A stretch of DNA of 64,000 nt, from the NCBI GenBank assembly GCA_030040425.1, contig JASHTS010000112.1, forward strand, positions 55,449-119,448. Reading direction: 5' to 3'. The notes beneath the pieces are model-generated. The model saw only the letters and a program-made list of their open reading frames with translations. It did not search any database and was not told the DNA's origin. Shown in pieces: positions 8,144 to 16,929 of this stretch. The position numbers and the translations under genes were made by a program. Source of the DNA: Acidobacteriaceae bacterium (GTDB lineage Bacteria; Acidobacteriota; Terriglobia; Terriglobales; Acidobacteriaceae). Position 1 is the stretch's first letter; each line of letters begins with the position of its first letter.

Positions 8144-10954
8144 TTACCTGAGGTTGACTTGAAGGGCGCTGCCACTGTATTGCACTGTCGTGCCCGGCGT
8201 TGCCGCGAATGAAAATGCGGCCGGATGCGCCCTCGACACCAGAATGACTTTGAACGTCCGCCGGCGGAGCATGCCGTCAAATGCTCCCGTGCGCTCGCCA
8301 ATAGTAAGCACGCCGTTCTTATCGTTCCACTCGATCGGGATCTCGGTAAAGGCTCCCTTCTCGTAATCGAAGGTCGTGCCTTGATCTTCGTAGAGAGTGA
8401 AGCGGCCATCGGCGCCTGCATACACGAAGAGCGTGGTCGGGTCACATGGTTTCTCGGCCACATATTGCATCGCAGGCGCGTAGGGGATAATCGATCCGGC
8501 GCGGACAAAGATCGGAATCCGGTCGTAAGGCGCACCAGCTTCGATTCGTCCCGATGCGGCAGGCTCCCCCGTCCAGTAGTTGTACCAGCGCGCTGAGGGC
8601 GGCAGGTAAACCGGCCGCGTACGCGCGCGGTATTGCGTCACGGGCGCCACCAGCAACGCGGGCCCGAACATGTATTCGTCGGTCAGGCTGCGGGCGGCGC
8701 GATCTGCGCGGAAGTCCATCACCAGTGGACGCATCATGGTGTATGCGTTCTGCGTCGTCCAGCCAGCCATCGAATAGATGTAAGGGAACAGCGCGTAGCG
8801 CAGCTTGTCGAATTTCAGTTCCGCAAGGTAAGCCGGGGAACCGTCGCCGAGCATCCACATCTCCCGCGCGCGAAGCTCGCCATGCACGCGCAAAATGGGC
8901 GTAAAGGCGGCATACTCGAACCAGCGTGCATTCAGCTCCCGCCACTCGTCTTCGTGCGCCGCGGTCATGGGCTCGCGGGAAAACTTGAGCGGCATGGTAT
9001 AACCGCCCGTATCCATAGTCCAGTAGGGAAGGCCGGAGATGCTCGCGCCCAATCCCGCCGGTATCTGCTTGGCCATCGCGGTCCACGTCGAAGAAATGTC
9101 TCCCGACCAGATCACTGTGGAATAACGTTGTTCGCCGGCAAAACCGGATCGGGAAAGAATGAAGACCCGTTGATGGGGCGCTGCTTCCCTCTGCCCGGTA
9201 TACACCCCGCGGCTGTTCTCGAGCGCGTATCCATTCAGCATGCGGCCTCCCGATCCCAGATAGGTCGGGTTCATGTGGGCGATTTGTCCCTCGAGCGTTG
9301 GCGGCGAAGGCAGCAGATCGGGCTCAGTCGCATCCATCCACCAGGCATCCACGCCTTTTTGAAACAACTGGAAGTTGATCTGCGTCCAGAACAGCTTCCG
9401 CGCCCCGGGGTCGAACGCGTCATAAAACGTGTAAGGCTGATGGGTCCAATCCAGCAGCTTCTCTTTCAGGTTCGGTTGGTAGAGATAGCCTTTTGCCTCC
9501 ATCGCCCGCGCATTGTCCGTGTTGGGATTGAATTTGCCCCAGACGGAAATCATCAGGTGTGCATGCAGCGCATGGATCGCTTCGATCCATCCCTGCGGAT
9601 CGGGGAAGCGCGCACTGTCGAAGGTGTGCGAGCCCCAGGCATCGGGGCGCCAGTACTGCCAATCCTGCACGATATTGTCGAAGGGAATTCCTCGTTGCCG
9701 AAATTGCCTCACCACGTCCAATGACTGCCCGGCCGTCTCATAGCGCTGCCGCGATTGCCAAAGTCCGAACGCCCAGCTCGGCAACATCGTGGCTGTGCCC
9801 GTGAGCTGGCGATATGCGGAGATGACCCGGTCGATCGAAGGGCCGTAGACGAAGTAATAATCCACTCCATCGCCAACCTGCGACCACAGGGATGTGTTGT
9901 GGTCCGCATCGGGCGTCTTCCACAACAATTGAAGTGTGTTTTGTTGTTCCGGATCGTTTTCGACGCACAGTGAGTACCGGTGTCCGGCCTCGAGATGGAC
10001 GCGCACCTGGTCGTCGGAAGGCAACCATGCTTGTCTCCAGTGCGACATCACCAGTTTTCCCTCGAGCCACACGTGGACGCCGCCATTTGAGTAGGCGCGG
10101 AGCTGGTAGTCGCCCGTGACCGGCGCCAGGATAGAGCCGCTCCACCTTTGTTTGCGAATTGGCGGTGGATCGCCGCTTGCATCAGCGGACTGGCCGCCGC
10201 TCTGTTGGGGTTCGATCCCGATCTCGGCGGTTTGCCGTGGCGCTTCGCTGCCATCGAGAGCGGTCAGAGTCAGGCCACCGGGCCTTCCTTCGGCTGAATA
10301 GAGATTGGCGGCGGGGATGGGTATGAATGGGCGTAAATCTCCGAAGCGCGTAAACGAAGTATTGTCCCAAAGAATGCCGTACCCTTTCGACGAGACAAGA
10401 AACGGAACGACAACGTTGGTATTGTGCTGCCACAAGTCGAGATCGCAACCCTTGATGTCGACAACACCCAGTTGCATCTGGCCCAACCCGTAGAGTGATT
10501 CGTTCTCCCGGGCCTTCCACTCCTGGCGGATGTGGTAGGTTGCCTCCCCCATCACCGTCGCGGGTTCCAGCATCCGGCTGCCCGATACCTCCGAGAGCAA
10601 GTCGATTCCGCTTGCATCAGCAAACGACACCGCGCCCGATTTGCGGTCCACCACAATCTTCAACCTCGTCGTGGCGAGCACGATTTGCGTTTCGGATTCG
10701 GTGATCTGGATGCGCACCTCACCCGGCGCAAGGGGAACCCTGTCGATTGAAACGCGGCTGAAGAAATCGGGCTGCTTCGAAAAAGCGACGCGCACGATGG
10801 AGTCTGTCAGCACTTGCACGCGCAGCTCACCGGAAGGCAATTGCAGGCTGATTCCGTCGGCTTCGCGGTGAAGCGTGCCTGCGCCGGCATTTTGGGCGAA
10901 GGAGGAAAGGCAAAAGAGGAGCGCAAGAAACGCACAAAACGGAATCCGCACCAT
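8144..10954 (-). CDS. Secreted GH31 glycosidase with PA14 insert, alpha-xylosidase-like
   Basis: 936-residue glycoside hydrolase family 31 enzyme. Seen from ATG 10954: a signal peptide (MVRIPFCAFLALLF, ending FAQNA), an N-terminal beta-sandwich, a PA14 domain inserted at about residues 265-375 (NGGVHVWLEGKLV), then the catalytic barrel with nucleophile Asp near 541 (WWMDATEPD) and acid/base Asp near 619 (WSGDISSTW). GH31 members with a PA14 insert are known among xyloglucan alpha-xylosidases, which supports xyloglucan side-chain removal, but alpha-glucosidase activity is not excluded. The frame extends to 11098, but that extension is Cys/Arg-rich and precedes the signal peptide. It is convergent with the GH-A gene and divergent from the malectin sensor gene. 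Confidence 0.88.
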   Translation of the reverse strand: MVRIPFCAFLALLFCLSSFAQNAGAGTLHREADGISLQLPSGELRVQVLTDSIVRVAFSKQPDFFSRVSIDRVPLAPGEVRIQITESETQIVLATTRLKIVVDRKSGAVSFADASGIDLLSEVSGSRMLEPATVMGEATYHIRQEWKARENESLYGLGQMQLGVVDIKGCDLDLWQHNTNVVVPFLVSSKGYGILWDNTSFTRFGDLRPFIPIPAANLYSAEGRPGGLTLTALDGSEAPRQTAEIGIEPQQSGGQSADASGDPPPIRKQRWSGSILAPVTGDYQLRAYSNGGVHVWLEGKLVMSHWRQAWLPSDDQVRVHLEAGHRYSLCVENDPEQQNTLQLLWKTPDADHNTSLWSQVGDGVDYYFVYGPSIDRVISAYRQLTGTATMLPSWAFGLWQSRQRYETAGQSLDVVRQFRQRGIPFDNIVQDWQYWRPDAWGSHTFDSARFPDPQGWIEAIHALHAHLMISVWGKFNPNTDNARAMEAKGYLYQPNLKEKLLDWTHQPYTFYDAFDPGARKLFWTQINFQLFQKGVDAWWMDATEPDLLPSPPTLEGQIAHMNPTYLGSGGRMLNGYALENSRGVYTGQREAAPHQRVFILSRSGFAGEQRYSTVIWSGDISSTWTAMAKQIPAGLGASISGLPYWTMDTGGYTMPLKFSREPMTAAHEDEWRELNARWFEYAAFTPILRVHGELRAREMWMLGDGSPAYLAELKFDKLRYALFPYIYSMAGWTTQNAYTMMRPLVMDFRADRAARSLTDEYMFGPALLVAPVTQYRARTRPVYLPPSARWYNYWTGEPAASGRIEAGAPYDRIPIFVRAGSIIPYAPAMQYVAEKPCDPTTLFVYAGADGRFTLYEDQGTTFDYEKGAFTEIPIEWNDKNGVLTIGERTGAFDGMLRRRTFKVILVSRAHPAAFSFAATPGTTVQYSGSALQVNLR

Positions 10955-11468
10955 TGCAGGAAACCACGGGCGTCTCCGGTCTTCGTTCTTCGCGGACGGC
11001 GCCGATCGTACGGCTACGGCAGAGCATGAACAAGCACACACACGCCGCGTCTGACCGCACCGATCCATCCCATCGCTTCGATAGTTGCCGTCCTTCATCC
11101 GCGTTCTGCGACACCCTACCTGCAGCGGCCCACGATGGAAAAGGTTAATGTTGTACCACTTCGTACGGGCTTGTTACGCAAGGCATGTACAGCGCTGATC
11201 TCACTCGTATCGCTAGATGTGGCCGGTGCGCCCGCCGCGCCCGCGGGCGGTCTTCCAGCCGATCCCCAATGCTTCGATCCGCGCGAGGCGCTGAGCGCCT
11301 GCCGCCAAGCCCGCCGATCTTGCCCTTTTGAAGGACAGGTTCTATGCATGTATTCGATTGATTAGACTGGAGATGGTGTTCGGTGTATCCCGCGCCTGGA
11401 ACGCCGTTGCGAAGGCTTTCCATGTGGCAGTATCATCTTCAGGCATCAGCCCAAGCAGGAGTTCCAAC
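10955..11468. other. Intergenic region between GH31 and malectin-sensor genes
   Basis: About 510 bases without a convincing gene. It holds copy B of the shared element at 11134-11156 and a perfect 12-bp GC palindrome, CGCCCGCGGGCG, at 11238-11249. A 76-codon open frame at 11135-11365 has no recognisable product and overlaps the element, so it is left out. Confidence 0.5.
11134..11156 (+). promoter_or_regulatory. Shared intergenic element, copy B
   Basis: Core AAGGTTAATGTTGTAC, 20 of 23 bases identical to 6384-6406, same strand. It lies 180 bases upstream of the GH31 start and about 310 bases upstream of the malectin-sensor start, so it could serve either gene. Regulator unknown; the adjacent malectin-sensor protein is one candidate. 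Confidence 0.5.
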
Positions 11469-13052
11469 GTGCAGGCGCATCTCGAGCAGGTTTCCATTGA
11501 AGCCGAACGTTCCGAGCTGGAATCGGCAGTCGAAGCACTAAGCCGTTCTCCTCGTCTGGCCAATCTCCTGCGTTACATAGGCGAAGCGTACTTCAGCGGC
11601 CAAAGCGACCGGCTCACCGAATACAACATCGCCACCGAGGTATTTGGCCGTTCCAAGACGGTCTTCGATCCGGGCGAAGATGCCATTGCGCGAGTCGAGG
11701 CGCACCGGCTGCGCAAGAGACTGAAGGAATTTTACGAAGGACCTGGCCGGGACCATCCAATTCAGCTTTCGCTTCCTTCGGGAAGCTACGTGCCCGTCTT
11801 TTCGCAAAAGATTGCGGAGACTCCGCCTGTTCCGGCCGTTCAGATAGCGGAAAACGGCGGAAGAGGCGCCAAGCCGACGCAGTCTTCCACACCGCCGATT
11901 CAGATCCATCCCCCGGTGAATGCCGGAGCTCCAGGCGGCAATCCTCCCCGCTCTCGCGCCGGAAAATTCGCGCTGGCGTCCGTTGCAGCCCTATGTATTG
12001 GAATCGCCGGCTTCTATGCGCGCTCCGTCTTCCGCCCGGCTGCGTCTGCTCCCGCGCTCCCGGTGCACGGCGAACCCCCGCGCGCTGTCTCATCTTTGCC
12101 GGCTTCGATTGCGCCCGCGGCGGTGCCGCTGCGCATCCTGGCAGGTTTTGGCGGGGAACCCCAGATGGACAGCGCTGGGGCCATCTGGCAGCCCGATCGT
12201 TATGGTCGAGGCGGAGGCTCGTGGAGCAGCTCCAATACTGCGATCGCCCGAACCAGCAATCAGCTCCTTTTTCAGCAATGGCGCACCGGGGACTTCACCT
12301 ATGACATTCCTCTCCGCCCGGGCGTGTATGAGCTCCACCTTTATTTTTTCACCACTGAGCCTTCGAACGAAGACCTCTCCACCTTTACCGTCAAGATCAA
12401 CGGGGAAAACGCTCTCACTGGTTTCGATATCAACTCCGATGCCATGGGAGAAAACATTGCGGACGAACGTGTCTTCCGCGACATCTCCCCGGCTTCCGAT
12501 GGATTCTTGCATCTCTCCTTCGCCAGCGAGCGCGGCGCCCCGCGCCTCAACGCGATCGAGGTCTTGCAGGGAACGCCGCACGCCTTGCTGCCCATACGCC
12601 TGATCATGCGCCGTACTCCCTTCACTGACAGCGACGGCCGGCTGTGGCATCCCGACGACTACTTTCTCAACGGCCGAATCTCCGAGAGACCGCTTCAAAC
12701 CTCCGGAGCCTCCGATCCCAACCTCTTTACGACCGAGCGGTACGGGCATTTCAACTATGCCATTCCCGTCGATCCCCGGGATCGCTATACACTCGTGCTC
12801 CATTTCGCCGAGTTCTATTTCGGATCCCGGGCTGCCGGAGGCGCGGGCAGCCGCGTATTTCGCGTGATGTGCAATGGCGAAACGCTTCTGGATAACTTCG
12901 ATATCTATAAGGAGGCCGGCAGTCTGCACGCGATCGCAAAGACCTTCTATCATTTGAAGCCCTCGGCCCAGGGAAAACTGAATATTACGTTTGAACCGAT
13001 TAACAACAACGCCACTGTCTCCGGCATCGAGGTTCTCGACGAATCTCATTAA
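11469..13052 (+). CDS. Predicted membrane sensor: DNA-binding-like N-terminus, one TM helix, two malectin domains
   Basis: The N-terminal 110 residues (LANLLRYIGEAYFSG, then LTEYNIATEVFGR, then DAIARVEAHRLRKRLKEFYE and LPSGSYVPVF) match a region that precedes TM and TolB/TPR parts in many acidobacterial membrane regulators and is thought to be winged-helix-like. A Pro-rich linker leads to one hydrophobic helix at about 167-184, followed by two malectin-type carbohydrate-binding domains (about 217-340 and 345-525; paired motifs such as YELHLYFFTTE and YTLVLHFAEFYF). GTG 11469 is chosen because AGGAG lies seven bases upstream; ATG 11373 is an alternative. Reading: a one-component ToxR-like regulator that senses sugar outside the inner membrane and acts on DNA inside. 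This is inference from architecture and from its place between a GH31 gene and a TonB receptor. Confidence 0.72.
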   Translation: MQAHLEQVSIEAERSELESAVEALSRSPRLANLLRYIGEAYFSGQSDRLTEYNIATEVFGRSKTVFDPGEDAIARVEAHRLRKRLKEFYEGPGRDHPIQLSLPSGSYVPVFSQKIAETPPVPAVQIAENGGRGAKPTQSSTPPIQIHPPVNAGAPGGNPPRSRAGKFALASVAALCIGIAGFYARSVFRPAASAPALPVHGEPPRAVSSLPASIAPAAVPLRILAGFGGEPQMDSAGAIWQPDRYGRGGGSWSSSNTAIARTSNQLLFQQWRTGDFTYDIPLRPGVYELHLYFFTTEPSNEDLSTFTVKINGENALTGFDINSDAMGENIADERVFRDISPASDGFLHLSFASERGAPRLNAIEVLQGTPHALLPIRLIMRRTPFTDSDGRLWHPDDYFLNGRISERPLQTSGASDPNLFTTERYGHFNYAIPVDPRDRYTLVLHFAEFYFGSRAAGGAGSRVFRVMCNGETLLDNFDIYKEAGSLHAIAKTFYHLKPSAQGKLNITFEPINNNATVSGIEVLDESH

Positions 13053-13088
13053 TGGCCTGCGGTCCACCCTTCTCCGGTGCCGAGAGAC

Positions 13089-13104
13089 GCGTAATCTTGC
13101 ACCA
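13089..13104 (+). promoter_or_regulatory. Shared element, weaker copy C
   Basis: GCGTAATCTTGCACCA keeps the TAATCTTG(C/T)AC core of the copies at 6384 and 11134 but lacks the AAGGTT prefix. It lies about 265 bases upstream of the receptor ATG. Tentative. Confidence 0.3.
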
Positions 13105-13128
13105 TCCGGATTTGCCGGACACTCCGCA

Positions 13129-13145
13129 CAGGTGTAGTACACCTG
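13129..13145. promoter_or_regulatory. Perfect 17-bp palindrome, operator candidate
   Basis: CAGGTGTA-G-TACACCTG is a perfect inverted repeat with arms of eight bases around one central base. It stands in the upstream region of the TonB receptor at 13369, about 220 bases before the ATG. Its symmetry suggests a dimeric regulator site; no regulator is identified. Confidence 0.45.
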
Positions 13146-13368
13146 ACCCATTGCGCATCGTTCCCACTCCCCGGTTACAGTTACTGTGCCCCCAGCACCA
13201 GCTCGAACTGCGAGTTCCAGGATGAGGCTGACGGACAAGGGATGAGGGCTTGCTCTGGATTGGAACGGGCGAGCGCTTTCTGCGCTTGTCCCATGGCGGT
13301 TTGACTCGCTCGGCGCAAGTGAGAGAGGTCCCCGGCGTCAAATCTCAATTCTTCAGGAGGCACGTACG

Positions 13369-16300
13369 ATGGCGAACAAGGTCGGGAGCTTTATGCCTTC
13401 CTCGGAACGGCACAGCGGCATTCTGCGGCATTTGACGCCTCATTCGCTTTGGACCGCTGGATCGAAGTGCCGCAACGGCTTGAGTCTTTTCTTCCTGCTC
13501 TTGGTCGCGATCCCTTGCTCTGCCCAGTACAGCGGCAATGTGCAGGGAATCGTGACGGACCCGACACAGGCTGCCATTGCCAACGCGACCATCCATCTGC
13601 GCAGCGTGGAGACGGGCATCGTCCTGAGCACCACCAGCGACAATGCGGGCTTTTATCGCTTCAGCAGTCTCGCTCCGGGGAACTATGTTGTTTCGGCAAC
13701 GGCGCCCAATTTCAGGGAAGAAGAATCGCAATTCACGCTGAGCACTGCCGAGACCAAAGGCATCAATCTCACCATGCATTTGGCGTCAACCCAGGAGAAC
13801 GTCGTCGTCCAGGTAACGCCGCCGACGATCAACACCGACGACAGCCGCCTGGAAACAACCCTCGAAGCGCAGACCGTCCGCGACCTGCCCGAAGCCAATC
13901 GCAATCTGTGGGACACGCTGGCCGCAGCGCCGGGCGTCTCGGGAACGGGCACGCGCGCCCAGGGAGAATCACCGGGAGGGTTTGCGGATAACTTTGGAAC
14001 GCAGACCCCGGCGATCAGCGCCAACGGACGCAGCTATATCGGCAACGTGGTGATGGTTGACGGAATGAATGTGACGAGCCCGATTCAGAACGGAAATCTC
14101 ATTCTGTCCCCGATCCCGGAAGCGGTGCAGGAAGTAACCATGCAGACGAATTCCTGGGATGGAGACGTGAATCTCGGCAGCTCCATTCTCGTGCAGGTGA
14201 CGACAAAATCGGGCACCAACCAGTTTCACGGCGCGGGCAGCCTTTTTTATACGGACCAGAAACTCGAAGCCAACACCGAGTTCTCGAACGCAACTGCGGA
14301 TCTTCCCTTTGGGCGCAAGGATCTGGTCGGCGCTCTGGGCGGACCCATTTGGAAAAACAAGACCTTCTTCTTCGCCGACTTCGAGAAACTGTGGGCGACG
14401 ACTTCTGCCACGGCCAGCTCCGGTGCGCAGACATTTGAGGATCCGGCATTTGTTACATGGGCCAAAACCGCGTACCCCAGCACGGTCGGAACCGAGGTTC
14501 TCACCGGCTGGCCGGCAAAGTTTATGATTCCTAACGGCACCGTGGAAACTGCTTTGACCGCTTTCGGCGCAAGCAATTGCAGCGGGACCGGCGGCACGGG
14601 CGCGAGCACGGACATTCCTTGCAGCACCAATGCGATTGACACAGGAAATTTCGCGGCCAGCCCCTACTACAACGCCCTGCAGTACAACTTCCGCGTCGAT
14701 CAGTATTTCACTCCCAACGACCGCCTCTATCTGAGCTATTACAACGACAGCTTCACTCAGCAGCAGCTTTCTCCCAGAGAAGGTTTGCAGGCTGAGGACA
14801 TCATGGCGAACCGGTATGGGCAGATCGACTACACCCATACCTTCAACGCGAAGTTCCTGTGGGAGTCAGCCTTCGCCTTCGCCAGCGTGGGCGGCGCCAA
14901 TGGGCAGGATGCCGATTTGAAGGTACCGGCCATCACGGTTTCCGATATCTCCGAAGGTTTCCAGGTTGGCGGCGGATTTGGGCCGGGTGAGTACCGCGGT
15001 CCCATGTACAACTGGCGTTCCGTGTTAAGCCTGGTCCACGGCAGGCATGTATTGAAGTTTGGCTACGATGGGGCCAGAGGCATTGAACACGGCGACTTTA
15101 CTCCTGACTACGTGCGGCCCAGCTTCACCTTCGGCAACCTTCTGACCCTGGTGCAGGACACACCGGTGTCAGAATCGGCAACCTACAACCCGCTCACCGG
15201 ACAGCCGGCCAAAGTCGCTTTTGGCGGACAGGAGAATCCGTTTGGGTTTTACGTTCAGGACGACTGGAAAGCGCGGCCGAGTCTTGCCTTGACGATCTCC
15301 CTGCGCTGGGACGATTTTACGAATCACATTCCCTGGGGAAACAGCGGCTTCCAATTCAGCGCGCTGATGCTCGGGACCGCGGGTACATTCTCGGAACAGA
15401 TTGCCAACGCCGCGGTCGGTACCGTTCCCCAGGTATTTGCCAAGGACATGTCGAATGTCTTTAGCCCTCGCATTGGGTTCTCATGGGATCCCAGCGGCCG
15501 CGGGACCTGGGTGGTGCGCGGCGGAGTGGGCGTTTACCACGATTGGATTGCGATGGGCCAGACGGTCGACCAGACCCGTCTGAATCCCCCGGGCGTTATC
15601 GGCGCCACTTTTTACGAAGGCGGCACGGGAATCCAGCCGATCTTCGGGCTTGCGCCCTCGGGGACCTATCCTTTCAACTTTACCTTGCCAACCATCCCCG
15701 CAACCGGGTTGAACGCGGCCGGGGGCTTGCCTGGAGTGCAGGCGAGCGTGGATTCTCTTGACCGGAACATGGTGCCGCCACTCTCCGTAAACTACGTCAT
15801 CGGCGTCGAGCATGAATTGGCATTCAAACTGGTTGCCGGCGCGAGCTACTCCGGCTCCAAGGGCTACGACCAATTGACGGGCACCGATGAAAACCGCTAT
15901 GACGGGGGCGCGGTGGTCAGCGGAACAAGCGAAACCGTCAACCGCCTGAATCCCAATTTCGGCGCCATCACTTACGTGACCAATGCGCGCTACGCCAACT
16001 ACAACGCGATGATTCTCACCCTGCGCGGCAGGCAGGGAGCCAGGGGCAGTTTCCAAGCCTCTTACACCCTTGCCCAGGCCAAGGATTATCCCGAAGAGGG
16101 CACGCGGTTTGACCAGGATACCGGCAATATCCCCGAACCCGGCGCCTATTTCAGTTATTACGGGCTGGCAAACTATGATGTGCGCCAGCGTCTCTCGGCT
16201 TCCGGCGGTTATACCCTTCCGGGCATGAACAGCAATGCGATGGGAAGAGTCGTGACTTCCGGCTGGGAACTGACAAGCATCCTGGCTGCGCAGACGGGTT

Positions 16301-16740
16301 CGCCCTTCTGGGTTTTTAACACCAACCCGCCAACCGTTCCTGTCAACCCCGGCGACTATAACCTCGACGGCACCGACTGGGATGTGCCCAACAAGCCTAC
16401 TCAGAACTTCACCGGCGGCCATAGCCGTGCATCGTTCGAAAAAGGATTGTTCACGCAATCCGATTTTCCGGTCCCGGCTGCGGGCACGGAAGGCAATGAG
16501 CCGCGCAATATGTTCACTGGTCCGGGTATGGTCGAGGTGGATGCCAGTTTGCTCAAAAACACGCAGCTACCCCACCTGGGCGAGCAGGGCAACCTGCAAC
16601 TGCGATTTGACTTCATTAATCTGTTCAATCGCGTGAACCTCGGCCCGGTGGATGGGGATATGGCCGACGGAACTTTCGGACATTCCACCACCGCGCTGCC
16701 GGCGAGAGCTTTGCAAATGGGTGCGCGGTTCGCGTTCTGA
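13369..16740 (+). CDS. Oar-type TonB-dependent receptor with carboxypeptidase-regulatory-like domain
   Basis: 1123-residue outer-membrane receptor. Seen: signal sequence at about residues 1-53 (a long positively charged start, then a Leu-rich core ending PCSAQ), CarboxypepD_reg-like domain at about 54-140 (GNVQGIVTDPTQAAIANA), plug-like region at about 150-260 (RDLPEANRNLWDTL), beta-barrel, and terminal GARFAF with the aromatic last residue of outer-membrane proteins. The ATG has AGGAGG eight bases upstream. It follows the malectin sensor on the same strand after 316 bases and is followed by a TPR protein. The ligand is unknown; location suggests glycan fragments. It differs markedly from the receptors at 2207 and 32653, so the three are not a recent duplication. 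Confidence 0.9.
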   Translation: MANKVGSFMPSSERHSGILRHLTPHSLWTAGSKCRNGLSLFFLLLVAIPCSAQYSGNVQGIVTDPTQAAIANATIHLRSVETGIVLSTTSDNAGFYRFSSLAPGNYVVSATAPNFREEESQFTLSTAETKGINLTMHLASTQENVVVQVTPPTINTDDSRLETTLEAQTVRDLPEANRNLWDTLAAAPGVSGTGTRAQGESPGGFADNFGTQTPAISANGRSYIGNVVMVDGMNVTSPIQNGNLILSPIPEAVQEVTMQTNSWDGDVNLGSSILVQVTTKSGTNQFHGAGSLFYTDQKLEANTEFSNATADLPFGRKDLVGALGGPIWKNKTFFFADFEKLWATTSATASSGAQTFEDPAFVTWAKTAYPSTVGTEVLTGWPAKFMIPNGTVETALTAFGASNCSGTGGTGASTDIPCSTNAIDTGNFAASPYYNALQYNFRVDQYFTPNDRLYLSYYNDSFTQQQLSPREGLQAEDIMANRYGQIDYTHTFNAKFLWESAFAFASVGGANGQDADLKVPAITVSDISEGFQVGGGFGPGEYRGPMYNWRSVLSLVHGRHVLKFGYDGARGIEHGDFTPDYVRPSFTFGNLLTLVQDTPVSESATYNPLTGQPAKVAFGGQENPFGFYVQDDWKARPSLALTISLRWDDFTNHIPWGNSGFQFSALMLGTAGTFSEQIANAAVGTVPQVFAKDMSNVFSPRIGFSWDPSGRGTWVVRGGVGVYHDWIAMGQTVDQTRLNPPGVIGATFYEGGTGIQPIFGLAPSGTYPFNFTLPTIPATGLNAAGGLPGVQASVDSLDRNMVPPLSVNYVIGVEHELAFKLVAGASYSGSKGYDQLTGTDENRYDGGAVVSGTSETVNRLNPNFGAITYVTNARYANYNAMILTLRGRQGARGSFQASYTLAQAKDYPEEGTRFDQDTGNIPEPGAYFSYYGLANYDVRQRLSASGGYTLPGMNSNAMGRVVTSGWELTSILAAQTGSPFWVFNTNPPTVPVNPGDYNLDGTDWDVPNKPTQNFTGGHSRASFEKGLFTQSDFPVPAAGTEGNEPRNMFTGPGMVEVDASLLKNTQLPHLGEQGNLQLRFDFINLFNRVNLGPVDGDMADGTFGHSTTALPARALQMGARFAF

Positions 16741-16756
16741 GCTGCGCATGGTCTTG

Positions 16757-16790
16757 CCCGGCGGGCCGGATCCCATCCAGGCTCGCCGGG
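16757..16790 (+). terminator. GC-rich stem-loop after TonB receptor gene
   Basis: CCCGGCG (16757-16763) and CGCCGGG (16784-16790) can pair around a 20-base loop just after the receptor stop at 16740. There is no T-tract, so it is at best a weak intrinsic terminator or transcript-stabilising hairpin. Confidence 0.25.
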
Positions 16791-16929
16791 GCTCGCGGTT
16801 CCTGCCGGCTGTGCGCGAAGATTTGAAAAAATCTCCTGCATTCCGCGACTGTCCTCATCGCCCGATAGCCGGCACAATGGCCTTCGATGGAAGAAGGTTT
16901 GCCTATGAGGAGTCCGCGGCTCTTGCCGA

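Larger units (their letters stand above)
13053..13368. other. Intergenic region upstream of second TonB receptor
   Basis: 316 bases with no gene. It holds a weaker copy of the shared element (13089-13104), a perfect 17-bp odd palindrome (13129-13145), a smaller palindrome ACAGTTACTGT (13177-13187), and the AGGAGG ribosome-binding site of the receptor. No good sigma70 promoter could be placed by eye. Confidence 0.5.

Noticed and set aside
11135-11365. 76-codon frame before the malectin-sensor gene
   Set aside because: Short, unrecognised, and it starts inside the shared 23-bp element; better read as regulatory DNA.
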